Shown: positions 1 through 9,026 of the stretch, piece by piece | How positions within the stretch are numbered: the stretch's first letter is position 1 | Layout of the letters: the number at the start of each line of letters is the position of its first letter | Assembly (NCBI GenBank): GCA_965205965.1 | Contig: CBDBHT010000006.1 | Coordinates: 62,001-126,000, forward strand | DNA from: Bin55 sp965205965 | GTDB taxonomy: Bacteria > Pseudomonadota > Gammaproteobacteria > Pseudomonadales > Azotimanducaceae | DNA length: 64,000 nucleotides | Direction: 5' to 3' | Notes under the pieces: model-generated | What the model was told of the DNA's origin: nothing | Seen by the model: only the letters and a program-made list of their open reading frames with translations | Databases searched by the model: none | Program-made: the position numbers and the translations under genes

Positions 1-103
1 ATGTTCTTTTGGGGAATGTGTGCTTTGAGTCGGTATCCCGAAAACCGGAGCAGTCGGACAATACTCTGTAAATTTCCGCTCTTTACAGGGTTCTAATCAA
101 GCC

Positions 104-1228
104 ATGTCTAAAGAAATCACCATCGGCGGCAAGACTCAAAAAATTGATGAATGTCTTGTTTCGGTTACAGATTTGTACAAGATGATCGAGCCGAACGGGA
201 AACAGCTCTACCTGAACCGCGACGACGGCGTTGATATTCCACTTGATCACGACGAGTTTCTCTTAATTCATGGCGGAGAACAGTTCGTTATTGCCGACAA
301 AGAATTATTGGGCAAAAATCCTGCTTTACGAAATGACATTCGCCCTACATTCAATGGAACGCGAAATATCTCACTTAAGTACGCCAAAATCACTGGCCAG
401 TCGCTGAAAAAACACGACGACAAATTTCCTAATGGGAGACTCTTCGCTGACTGCCCAGACACCATAGACCACGAAATCACCAACGACATGAAAATCGTCG
501 TACAAAACGAGGATTCGTATTTCGTAATACCCGTGCCAGAGGAATCGGACGACGAATATATTGACTTGGAAGAGTGCGGCAAGCATGACCGTAAACCTCC
601 TAAGCATACGCAATATCGCATCCGAATTGATGGTGAAAAACATGATGTTGATTCATCGGTAATCACGGGTGCCGGAATACTGCAATTGGTTGGGAAAACG
701 GTCGAAGAATGGGCCCTCAACCAAAAACACTATGGCGGTCAAAGAACGAAAATTGCAGCTGACGCGGAAGTTGATCTAGCTTGTCCTGGTATCGAACGAT
801 TCGAAACTGTACGGATGTACGCCCAGCAAGGCCAGGATGAAGAGCCATATTTCGCGTTGCCAGAGGAAGACAGACAGTATCTTTCCAAAACTTTTGACTC
901 GAAATGGCGACAAGTCGAAGAGGGTAACAAGAAATGGGGACTTCTCATTGATGAATTCCCCATTCCTGAAGGTTATAACGTTCAACACTCAACGTTGATG
1001 GTGCTCATTCCTACAGGTTACCCTGGTTCTCGGCTAGATATGTTCTATTGCCACCCTCCTCTTGGGAGACCTAACGGAACATCAATCCAGGCCTTGGCTA
1101 CCGAATTCCATTTTGGACAAGACTGGCAAAGATGGTCTAGGCATTACGATTGGAACCCTGGAGAAGATTCAATCGCCAGACATCTTGAGTTTGTCAAGAA
1201 CCAGCTATCGCACGAGCTCAAGCAATGA
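104..1228 (+). CDS. multi-ubiquitin-like / E2-like fusion protein
   Basis: Predicted modifier and conjugating enzyme of a bacterial ubiquitin-like system. The 374-residue protein has three ubiquitin-fold-like segments, roughly residues 3-75, 88-150 and 168-240. The third matches the multiubiquitin family best, with YRIRIDGEKHDV, a TGAGILQLVGK turn and a terminal LACPGIERFE. Residues about 255-370 resemble the prokaryotic E2 family E: LLIDEFPIPEGY, IPTGYPGSRLDMFY and WQRWSRHYDWNPG are typical. The E2-like part contains one cysteine only, in FYCHPPL. The ATG at 104 gives the whole domain set; no strong ribosome site precedes it. It overlaps the next gene by 4 bases, so the two are very likely cotranscribed. 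Domain calls are from recognised motifs; conjugation activity is an inference. Confidence 0.82.
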   Translation: MSKEITIGGKTQKIDECLVSVTDLYKMIEPNGKQLYLNRDDGVDIPLDHDEFLLIHGGEQFVIADKELLGKNPALRNDIRPTFNGTRNISLKYAKITGQSLKKHDDKFPNGRLFADCPDTIDHEITNDMKIVVQNEDSYFVIPVPEESDDEYIDLEECGKHDRKPPKHTQYRIRIDGEKHDVDSSVITGAGILQLVGKTVEEWALNQKHYGGQRTKIAADAEVDLACPGIERFETVRMYAQQGQDEEPYFALPEEDRQYLSKTFDSKWRQVEEGNKKWGLLIDEFPIPEGYNVQHSTLMVLIPTGYPGSRLDMFYCHPPLGRPNGTSIQALATEFHFGQDWQRWSRHYDWNPGEDSIARHLEFVKNQLSHELKQ

Positions 1229-2616
1229 AATCCGGCATTCTTGCGATGACCGCCCGTCATCACAAGAAGATTCAGGAGCATCTATTTCCGGGTGACGGAT
1301 TAGAGGCGTCCGCCATTATGCTTTGCAATCAAGGAACCGGAGTACGTCACCAGCGATTGATCGTAGCAGAAATCCTATACCTGCCGCACCAACGGTGCGT
1401 AAGACAACGGAATTCCATAATTTGGCCGTTTAGCGACTATCTCCCTGCAGAAAAAATCAGCGATGTTGATCAGAATGGTCAATCTATCGTCACGATTCAC
1501 TCTCATCCACAAGGTCACGGTAGATTTTCCAAAATTGATGATCAAAATGATCGCGAACTATTCAAATCTGCAAATCACTGGTTCAACGATGGCCGTTTGA
1601 ACGGCTCCGCAATCATGCTACCGAACGGCAAAGTTACCGCTCGTTCGGTAAACACAAATGGCGAATTCCAAAACATTGAAGCCGTCATCGTGGTCGGTGA
1701 CAACATCCAAATCTGGAAATCTAAAAATCAAGGAAGACTCGCCGCGTATGAACAAAAACTGGCACAAACTTTCGGGACTGGAACATTGGAGCTACTTCGC
1801 ACTTTGCGCGTGGGAGTCGTCGGTTGTTCCGGTACGGGCAGCATCATCATCGAATTACTAGCGCGAAATTGCGTACAAGATTTGGTCTTGATTGATCACG
1901 ACGTCGTGGAAGCTAAGAACCTAAACCGCATCGTGAACAGCACCCGAAAAGCGGTGGATAAAAAACAGTCCAAAGTGGAGGCGATTAGCGACGCTATCCA
2001 TGCGATGGGACTCGATACTAAAGTCAAAGCCATACAGGGACAGACTGACTCTCGAAAGGTGGTACAAGCACTTGCAGATTGCGATATCATTTTTGGCTGC
2101 ACCGATACAGCGTATGGAAGGTATCATTTGGATTGTTTGGCAAGTGCTTATCTGATTCCGTACTTCGATGTCGGAGTGAATCTTGAGGCGAATGGTGTAG
2201 GCGGAGTTTCGGCTGCAGATGCTGTATCTCACTATGTGCATCCCGAGGGTGACAGCCTATTGTCGCGCAGCGCGTACAATATGGATCAAGTCACTGCGGA
2301 GCTTTGGTACAGGAATGACCGAGAGACTTACGAACAAAGATATCGCGCAGGTTATTTGATAGAAGTAGGCGATGAACAACCTGCAGTAATATCCCTGAAT
2401 ATGCAGGCGGCGTGCATGGCTTTCAATGATTTTTTAGATCGCATTCACAGATTTCGACTCGATGACAGCAGTAGGTTTTCAAGCCAGTGCTTTCGTCTTG
2501 TACACGGTCACCATGAGCATAGTAACGACAACGGTACACCGCATAAATTGCTGTACAAATATGCAGGATATGGAGATAGCAGCTTGCTCGTGAAAAACAA
2601 TACCACGCGTGATTAA
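1225..2616 (+). CDS. JAB deubiquitinase-like / ThiF-E1-like fusion protein
   Basis: Predicted E1 activating enzyme joined to a JAB-type isopeptidase, 463 residues. The N-terminal part (about 15-170) carries the JAB metal motif, TIHSHPQGHGRFSKIDDQND, that is HxH followed by a serine and an aspartate. The C-terminal part begins near residue 190 with an E1/ThiF nucleotide-binding loop, VGVVGCSGTGSIIIELL, then LVLIDHDVVEAKNLNR and FGCTDT, all typical of ThiF-fold adenylyltransferases. Such an enzyme would adenylate the C terminus of the ubiquitin-like partner, while the JAB domain would process or remove it. It starts at ATGA over the stop of the UBL-E2 gene and overlaps the DUF6527 gene downstream. 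Function in phage defence is inferred from similar published bacterial operons. Confidence 0.85.
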   Translation: MKSGILAMTARHHKKIQEHLFPGDGLEASAIMLCNQGTGVRHQRLIVAEILYLPHQRCVRQRNSIIWPFSDYLPAEKISDVDQNGQSIVTIHSHPQGHGRFSKIDDQNDRELFKSANHWFNDGRLNGSAIMLPNGKVTARSVNTNGEFQNIEAVIVVGDNIQIWKSKNQGRLAAYEQKLAQTFGTGTLELLRTLRVGVVGCSGTGSIIIELLARNCVQDLVLIDHDVVEAKNLNRIVNSTRKAVDKKQSKVEAISDAIHAMGLDTKVKAIQGQTDSRKVVQALADCDIIFGCTDTAYGRYHLDCLASAYLIPYFDVGVNLEANGVGGVSAADAVSHYVHPEGDSLLSRSAYNMDQVTAELWYRNDRETYEQRYRAGYLIEVGDEQPAVISLNMQAACMAFNDFLDRIHRFRLDDSSRFSSQCFRLVHGHHEHSNDNGTPHKLLYKYAGYGDSSLLVKNNTTRD

Positions 2617-2971
2617 GTGGATATTTAATCTATTCGCCCGCTTTCGCCCCTTCCGTACCGTGTGGGTGAACGACCTCCCCGAAAATACTGAGAAAGAAAC
2701 TGTTTATATCATTGGTGGCCGGTCGCACCCGTTTTATGCAGTGGTTGTGTGCCCTCGCAAGAAGTGCAGCCAAATTATCCATCTAGATATCTCCAAACAG
2801 GTCAAAAGACGATGGCGCGTAACAGAGCATCCTAGTGGCTACATTTCCCTTTCACCATCGGTGCACGTAACGAGCCTGCCATGTCAGTGTCACTATTTTT
2901 TGCGGGAAGGACGAATCGTCTGGACAGAAACACCGAGCATGTTTGTTTCAAAGTCTAACAGGTATGATTAA
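2609..2971 (+). CDS. DUF6527 family protein
   Basis: Small 120-residue protein of the DUF6527 type. The recognisable core is RRWRVTEHPSGYISLSPSVH followed by CQCHYFLREGRIVWT, with cysteines at CPRKKC and CQCH that could bind a metal. The role of the family is unknown. It often sits beside bacterial ubiquitin-like genes. The start is a GTG at 2609 inside the end of the E1 gene, an 8-base overlap. The downstream ATPase gene starts inside its last codons. The tight overlaps on both sides argue that it is a working member of the operon and not a stray frame. Function not known. Confidence 0.72.
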   Translation: MIKWIFNLFARFRPFRTVWVNDLPENTEKETVYIIGGRSHPFYAVVVCPRKKCSQIIHLDISKQVKRRWRVTEHPSGYISLSPSVHVTSLPCQCHYFLREGRIVWTETPSMFVSKSNRYD

Positions 2972-4586
2972 GAAAGTAAGGATTCGGAATTTCAAGAAGT
3001 TTGAACGCTTGGAATTTGATCTTCCAGATCACATCGTGATAGCAAGCCCAAACAATGCGGGCAAAACAACCGTATTGCAAGCAATTTCTACTTGGTTCGA
3101 GATTGCAAACCATTGGGTCGAACACCAGGACCAAAGCGGTCGAGATGAAAACGATGAGTACCCGTACGTAGCTCTGAATCTCTTATCGTTCCACTCAATA
3201 CCGGCACGAGAATTCGACCAGCTTTGGTGGAGTAAGAACGTACAAGACCCGGCAAGCATTGAGATTCATACAGACAGTTGGCGGGTGAAGTTCGAAATAC
3301 TGTATGAACAAATGGAGATGGCGCGAGTGCGCCCAAGCCGAGATGTAGAAGATAGTGATTTGGGCTCCATGACAAACGAGTTGCTTGCCGAAAATAAGCT
3401 GACTTCCATTCTTATCACGCCTATCACAGGATTGGATAATGAAGAGACTACATACAACCAGTCTTTTATTGATAGGCAATTAGCAAATGTCCAGTCTGGA
3501 AGCGTGCTCCGGAACTTGATTCATCTGGCAAGCGAAGATGACGAAACCTGGAAAGAGTTGCAAAATACGGTCAAGTCATTTTTTGGTTACGAACTCATCC
3601 GACCATCTGCGCCTGGGCCGCTCCTCTCGATTGGCTTCCAACATTCTAGTAAAGACAAGATCTATGAATTGAGTAGTGCTGCGAGCGGTTTTCTGCAGGT
3701 GCTGTTGGTATACACTACATTACTAGTCAGAAAATCAACGGTAATACTCGTAGATGAACCTGACGCACATCTGCACGTACTATTGCAGAAAAAACTATAT
3801 GAGCATCTGCGAAGAACGGCCCGTAAAAATAAATCGCAACTCATAATAGCCACGCATTCAGAGCAATTAATCAATACAGCGAAACTCGCAGATTTGCGCG
3901 TTCTCGGCACTGACGTTCAAATAGTTAAGAAAAGACAAAGTCTTGTTGGCATCATGGATCTAGAAAACTTGGACATCCTCTTGGCGGCAACCGAGCCCGG
4001 ACTTTTGTTTGTCGAAGGTCGCACGGACATACCAATCTTGCGAGAATGGGCTCGCATCCTGTCTCATCCATTGCTCGAATTTTTAGAAAAACCGTTTTCC
4101 ATTGAAATATCCGAAGAATCCAAGCGTCCAGAGCAACATTTCGAAGCATTGAAGATGTATACACCGAATATTAGAGCAGTGGAGTTAAGGGATGGAGACG
4201 GCAGGGGATCTCAAGGTTCTCAAGAAGCTCCCGCGGGCATGCTGAAGCTGCTTTGGCGGAATTACGAGATCGAAAGTTATTTATTGCACGCGACGAGCAT
4301 TCTCCGATATCTAGAATCTAATGCCGAGGTGAAACGGGTTAAGCAAACACGCGAGTATCTTGGAAATGAACTGCCTCCTATGGTGCGAGACGGTCCACAC
4401 AAGGACTCAAACTACTTGATTGAGATAAAAGCCAAAAAGGTCCTCCAAGAATTATTTCAAGTTGCCGGTTTACCATACAATCTCGAAATAGCGATAGAGC
4501 TTGCTGCACAGATGAGAGAAGAGGAAATCCATCCGGAGGTGATCAAGAAGCTTGATACGGTAAATGATCACTTTACGAAAACATGA
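2964..4586 (+). CDS. OLD-like ATPase with TOPRIM nuclease domain
   Basis: AAA/ABC-type ATPase fused to a TOPRIM domain, like the OLD family of overcoming-lysogenization-defect nucleases. Seen: Walker A SPNNAGKTT, a signature-like LSSAASGFLQV, Walker B STVILVDEPDAHLH, and the switch histidine in IIATHSEQL. The TOPRIM part follows, with VEGRTD (glutamate) and RDGDGRG (DxD). Length about 540 residues. The ATG at 2964 is preferred because MIKKVRIRNFKKFERLEF is the usual beginning of these ATPases; a TTG at 2943 would add seven residues. It overlaps the DUF6527 gene by 8 bases and is the last gene of the operon. It may be the toxic or DNA-cleaving effector of the ubiquitin-like system (inference). 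Confidence 0.82.
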   Translation: MIKKVRIRNFKKFERLEFDLPDHIVIASPNNAGKTTVLQAISTWFEIANHWVEHQDQSGRDENDEYPYVALNLLSFHSIPAREFDQLWWSKNVQDPASIEIHTDSWRVKFEILYEQMEMARVRPSRDVEDSDLGSMTNELLAENKLTSILITPITGLDNEETTYNQSFIDRQLANVQSGSVLRNLIHLASEDDETWKELQNTVKSFFGYELIRPSAPGPLLSIGFQHSSKDKIYELSSAASGFLQVLLVYTTLLVRKSTVILVDEPDAHLHVLLQKKLYEHLRRTARKNKSQLIIATHSEQLINTAKLADLRVLGTDVQIVKKRQSLVGIMDLENLDILLAATEPGLLFVEGRTDIPILREWARILSHPLLEFLEKPFSIEISEESKRPEQHFEALKMYTPNIRAVELRDGDGRGSQGSQEAPAGMLKLLWRNYEIESYLLHATSILRYLESNAEVKRVKQTREYLGNELPPMVRDGPHKDSNYLIEIKAKKVLQELFQVAGLPYNLEIAIELAAQMREEEIHPEVIKKLDTVNDHFTKT

Positions 4587-4929
4587 ACAGATTCTATCAG
4601 TTATAGGTCAATACATACGATGTAGCTTGCTGATCAACGATTTTGATTATATACGTTTCAATTCCATTTCATTGGTACTACGAAGTATGGGTGCAGGCAG
4701 ATTACGATCAGCATTTGCTTAATGAATTACCACCCTTGTTGATACATAGCTGTCGATTTTTGCGACAGGTATCCATCACCACAGACTGTTGCGATATTTG
4801 GATACCTCTATTTATTACTAGAAGAAACAACCCTCACATCATTAACCCGGATAATGCACGAATAAGACAGAAAGGTTCCTATAATTCGATATCATTCAAT
4901 GAGTTAAGATACATATCGAAGGAGACCTT
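4587..4929. other. AT-rich intergenic stretch, no gene recognised
   Basis: About 340 bases after the OLD-like gene. A 97-codon open frame exists but shows no family resemblance and has no convincing ribosome site. No terminator hairpin with a T run was seen. Confidence 0.5.
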
Positions 4930-5100
4930 GCTGTGACGAAATGTTACCCAAATCCCATCCGCTTTTCATCCGTGCAACGCAGCAAGGTGGAGGCCGAATT
5001 CAGCCTCAGCAGCGGTGTGACCATCGGTAACGGGGGTATTTCGCAGCCAGACATGGGAACCTTGGTTACCGCTCCGAACCGAAAAACGGATCTATCTCGC
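4930..5100 (+). pseudogene. possible IS1380-type transposase N-terminal remnant
   Basis: A short frame reads RFSSVQRSKVEAEFSLSSG then TIGNGG, which resembles the start of IS1380-type transposases (RRKVEAEFSGG..VTSDGG). It ends without the rest of the transposase, just before the IS630 copy at 5125. Only about 50 residues can be compared, so the family call is weak. Confidence 0.35.
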
Positions 5101-5124
5101 ACTGCTCATGCAATATTGGGGCTA

Positions 5125-6357
5125 GTAGGGAATCACTTTTGTATTGATTGGTAAAGTGATTTCAGTTTGATCCGTGCGTCGGCGGTCGTGAATCGCCAGT
5201 CCACTCGCACGGCTTCGCGGTTCCTTCGCTCCTGCCAAGCATCGACTTCACGGCGTAGGGTTTCGCGGTCGGGCAGACGACGGTTCAGGCATGGGCCGAC
5301 CATCGCGCCGATCTCAATCTCGGCCATGTTCAGCCAGCTGCCGTGCTTGGGCGTATAGTGGATCTCCAGACGCTCGGCGATGCGCCGCGCCGCGCCTCGG
5401 CCGGCTCGAACGCCTCGTAGAACGAAGCCGGAGCATGCGTGTTTAAGTTGTCCATGACCAGCACGATACGCTTATCCGGGTAGTCTTCGTCCACCAACCG
5501 TTGGATCTGCCAGTGCCCAGTCGACTTTCGTGCGTCGCTTCGTCACGTCCACGCGTCGCCAACCTTCCAGTGGTGCGAACAGCATAAACAGGTTGCTTAC
5601 ACCGTTGCGTTCGTACTCATAGTCGTACGTCGCGGGCGTTCCGGGTTTCGGCCGGCCGCGGAACCCGCACTTCCTTCACCTGCTGCCGATTGGTCTCGTC
5701 CATGCACACCAGCACCTCATCATCCTGGTATTCCCGATGATACACCTCCAGGATGTCCTCCATGGCGCACGCAAACTGCGCATCCGACTTCGGGGGAATG
5801 CACCAGCATTGCTTCAACCACGGTTTAAGGTCGTTTTTTTTAGCGTACGACGAACCGTCTCCCGACTCACGCCATCCACGATCTCGCACTCCACCAAGCG
5901 ATCCGCGAGCAAGCGCAACGACCACCGCGCGTAGCCCTCCGGGGGATCGCCGCAGGCGATCGCCACCAGCCGAGCTTCCGCCTCCCCATCCAGAACCTTC
6001 GCCCGCCGGTTCAATTGCTCCTTCCGGTTCAGAGCCGCCTCCAGTCCCTCCTCCACACAACGCCGACGCACTCGCGCCACCGTCGCTACCCCAATGCCCA
6101 GGGCCTCCGCAATCTCACCGTCCGTCCGTCCGCCATCCTCCCGCCATTCATCGCACTGCAACAGAATACGCCCATGCGTCTGCTTCCGGGCTGATACCCG
6201 ACCCTTCGTCGTTAGTGCCTTCAACTCTTCGCGTTCTTCCGCCGTCAACTTCACCCGATACCTCTTGCTAGTCATCCAGAACTCTCCTGGTTCATCGGGA
6301 CATCCGAAAACACCCATCATACCCTACTAACCTATCAATTCAATGGAGGTGGGCTAC
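5125..6357 (-). mobile_element. IS630-family element, copy 1 (degenerate)
   Basis: IS630/Tc1-type element bounded by TA on both sides (5123-5124 and 6358-6359). The ends read GTAGGGAATCACTTTT on the left and, inward from the right, GTAGCCCACCTCCATTG. The transposase lies on the minus strand. Its N-terminal helix-turn-helix half is open from 6320 to 5814 and ends VRRTLKKTTLNRG. The second half starts in the -1 frame at an A8 tract (5834-5841) with KKNDLKPWLKQCWCIPP. Further frame breaks near 5620 and 5330-5400 show that the catalytic half is damaged here. Closely related to the copy at 11752-12954, which keeps a longer second frame. Confidence 0.85.
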
Positions 6358-6540
6358 TAGGCTTTCTCATGTCCTTGTGCAACTTCACCGTCCCCATCCT
6401 TAGATACCTCACGTTCTATGTAAATCATATGCTAACCTATCTTCGATCCCTAAAGGCTAGATCCCTGCTCCCATTATCGCGAAACTTAATCCAGAAAGTC
6501 CAGACTAATAACGGAGTTTAGGTTATATGAGAAATTGCTG
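6358..6540. mobile_element. remnant end of an IS4-type element
   Basis: This stretch resembles the right end of the complete IS4-type element at 56291-57970. Shared blocks include TTGTGCAACTTC / TTGCGCAACTTC, CATCCTTRGATACCTC, CTAACCTATC and a terminal GAAATTGCTG / GAATTGCTG. The IS630 copy 1 sits against its inner side, so the IS630 probably jumped into an older IS4-type element. No coding sequence is left. Confidence 0.55.
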
Positions 6541-6939
6541 GAGAGGGGGGGGGGGGGGGCAAGCGGAAAAGTTCAAGGAGTGAATAAAATTCTTTTAAAG
6601 ATATCTTCAATAGTAGGGATTTGAGCATGTCGTCATTGACTCAGAGACGACTTGGGAACTTTATTTGTTTGCTGGCGACTCATGAGTTATAATGCTTATT
6701 GATGCTGCTCAATCTTTGTGTGACATGACAGGTAGCAGGATTGATCAATTTAGCATGGGTAGATGGAATGGACTTGTTTATGAGCGGTTAGAGGAGTTCG
6801 AGTAGCATCCGATGGCGAATGGCTTCCTCACTCGGATGATTTCAAAGGCGTTATGGAACTACGCGCTGTGGACATACTTTCTAAATAAACTTAGCTGACG
6901 GATCATTACGACTGATAGCTTTTTAGAAGGATTTATTGG
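6541..6939. other. intergenic region with a 15-base G run
   Basis: About 400 bases between the IS remnant and the permease gene. A homopolymer of 15 G lies at 6545-6559, directly after the IS4-type terminus. The remainder holds no recognisable gene. The promoter of the permease gene should lie here; AGAAGG at 6925-6930 serves as its ribosome site. Confidence 0.5.
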
Positions 6940-8292
6940 TTGAGTTTCGAATTTTTCGGCGGACTAAACAGCTTTTGGGGCTTCCTGTGGAATTCGTTCC
7001 TACTGCTGGCTCCTATGTTGATGCTCGGATTATTCCTGTCCGGCCTCATTCATGTATTTATCTCACGCAAAGCAATTCTCAAATGGCTCCAGGATGATAG
7101 CTTAAAATCCGTCAGCGTGAGTGCAGCTATCGGTGTGCCGATTCCGCTTTGCAGCTGTTCCGTTGTACCAATAGTTGCTGAGATGAGAAAAAAAGGGGCG
7201 TCGCGATCTTCTTGCATGTCCTTCTTGATCACGGCACCAGAAACTGGTGCCGATTCGATTTTGGTAACCAACGCGTTTTTCGGTGGGATAGCAGCGATTG
7301 TTCGACCAATTATCAGTTTCGTCACGGCGGTAATCGCGGGAATTTGCTGCATCGGACTCATCCGTGATAATCGCGACAATGTTCAGTCAAGTGAACACGA
7401 GCATCCGCATAAATATCACGAACACGACTGCAACCGTAACCCCGACCATAAACATCAGTCGCTAATACCCGAGAACGATGACTGCTACGTCCGTCCGATG
7501 CAGTTTAAAGACATGTGCGTCAGTTGGCTTAAAAGCACTATAGTTACTATCGGCAGATTGCGATTCATGTCCTGGGTAAAACCTAACTTCTACCGTAGTG
7601 GCACTTCCACCGTCGGGAAAGCGACTGACGACGTTGATGATGAGCACAAACTACAAAGTGCCATCATCTTCAGGAAAGTTGTTAAACATATTTTTAGATA
7701 TGGATTCGTCGAAATTGCCGACGACATCCTTTTCGCCTTGCTCGTAGGTCTCGCGCTCGGTGGGTTGATTTATCTTGCAATCCCCAACAATCTGATGACT
7801 AACGAATTTGCGCGATGGTTGGCTTACCCAATCATGGTAATTTTGGCCACGCCACTATACATCTGTGCCTCGGCTAGTACCCCAATCGCTGCTGCGCTTG
7901 TAGCTAAAGGATTCAGCCCAGGTGCAGCTCTGATATTTCTGATGACTGGTCCTGCAACCAACACTGGCACTATAGCGATCATTATCAGCCAGTTCGGCAC
8001 TAAGTTCGCGTCCATTTACGTTGGCATTGTGGTCGCAGTTACCATCGTGCTCGGTATTGCCATTGACTTATTGCTTCTCGCCACGGGTTTTTCCATCGCA
8101 GTCAATCTCGATGCTTCAGATACGCCGTCTGTTCAGTTTATTCAATGGGCCGGGGCGTTAGGTTTATCTGCCGTGATCATTTGGCGTTTTCGTGCTGGTG
8201 CGTTCAAGCGTGGATACGATGATTTGCGGTTCAACATGAGGCCGGTATTTAGTGCTTTCGGTCGCATGCTGTCGCGTATGTCCCGTAACTGA
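6940..8292 (+). CDS. SO_0444/ArsP-type metal permease
   Basis: Inner-membrane permease of the DUF318/ArsP_1 family, most like the SO_0444 Cu/Zn efflux group, 450 residues. Two hydrophobic halves with several membrane segments each flank a long soluble loop. The first half has the family signature GVPIPLCSCSVVPIVAEMRK with paired cysteines, then SFLITAPETGADS. The second half repeats the pattern with CASASTPIAAALVAKG and FLMTGPATNTGT. The loop at about residues 147-173 is very rich in histidine (EHEHPHKYHEHD and DHKHQ), a likely metal-binding site. Start: TTG at 6940 with AGAAGG nine bases upstream; a later start would cut the first helix. No ArsR or other regulator gene lies beside it. Export substrate not shown by sequence. 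Confidence 0.85.
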   Translation: MSFEFFGGLNSFWGFLWNSFLLLAPMLMLGLFLSGLIHVFISRKAILKWLQDDSLKSVSVSAAIGVPIPLCSCSVVPIVAEMRKKGASRSSCMSFLITAPETGADSILVTNAFFGGIAAIVRPIISFVTAVIAGICCIGLIRDNRDNVQSSEHEHPHKYHEHDCNRNPDHKHQSLIPENDDCYVRPMQFKDMCVSWLKSTIVTIGRLRFMSWVKPNFYRSGTSTVGKATDDVDDEHKLQSAIIFRKVVKHIFRYGFVEIADDILFALLVGLALGGLIYLAIPNNLMTNEFARWLAYPIMVILATPLYICASASTPIAAALVAKGFSPGAALIFLMTGPATNTGTIAIIISQFGTKFASIYVGIVVAVTIVLGIAIDLLLLATGFSIAVNLDASDTPSVQFIQWAGALGLSAVIIWRFRAGAFKRGYDDLRFNMRPVFSAFGRMLSRMSRN

Positions 8293-8812
8293 CGACAGAC
8301 TGACACAGTAGTTTATGGCGTTTTCGATTCTCGCGATCTATCTCGCAACCGGTTTCCCATAGACTACGGTACATATTGCCGTTCGGTGAGGTCTTAAAAA
8401 GAATGTGTTGCCCGATATCCACACTATTCCGTTTCTAGCTGCTTGTATAATAACCTCTGCTTCCTGCGAGAAGCCTGTACTGAAGGCTCACACTCGATTA
8501 TTTCGTATACTTGATAGTGTGGTAAATAGCTATAGTAAGCCCCAAAGAAAAATCATGAGATCCATAGCCATATCAACATCCAAAACCAGAGTATGACGAG
8601 ATATATTGAAGTCGGACAGTCGAAAGGGTAAGACAAGGATGTGTAAGCGTTGATCAGACCACGGCCTTTCCCAAGACTGGACATTCTATGCTACGTTTAC
8701 ACAAAACATGCTTATGATTCTATCACAGCGTATGTATAATGAATCATGTATTAACGATTGGAATGGCGTCCCTTGATGCAGCAGGAAACGACGAATTTTT
8801 TAACTTGACAGT
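8293..8812. other. intergenic, nothing recognised
   Basis: Low-complexity, AT-rich sequence with only short frames; none resembles a known protein. No terminator with a clear T run was found after the permease gene. Confidence 0.5.
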
Positions 8813-8925
8813 CCCGGTTTAGCACAGATGAAGCATGTCTTGAAGCGACCGCTGCGCACCGCTGGTGCGAGGGTTTTCGGTGTCCGGCATGTGACCACGA
8901 CTGGGCGGGGGTGCTAGACCTTAAT
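8813..8925 (+). pseudogene. IS1595-type transposase N-terminal remnant
   Basis: One frame reads RFSTDEACLEATAAHRWCEG then FRCPACDHDWAG, the N-terminal zinc-ribbon region of IS1595 (ISXO2) transposases, where a tryptophan-rich segment precedes CPxCxH. A stop codon lies just upstream and the match ends after about 38 residues. The rest of the transposase is absent. Confidence 0.6.
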
Positions 8926-9026
8926 CAATAACTTTACAACCCGAAAACCGTCCCTATAACGGGCTTGTTCAGTCCTCTCCAACATCAAAAATCTTGAACG
9001 TATAGTCCCGCTCGCACTTCTTCTAG

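Noticed and set aside
4643..4936. 97-codon frame after the OLD-like gene
   Set aside because: AT-rich, no motifs; its composition looks non-coding.
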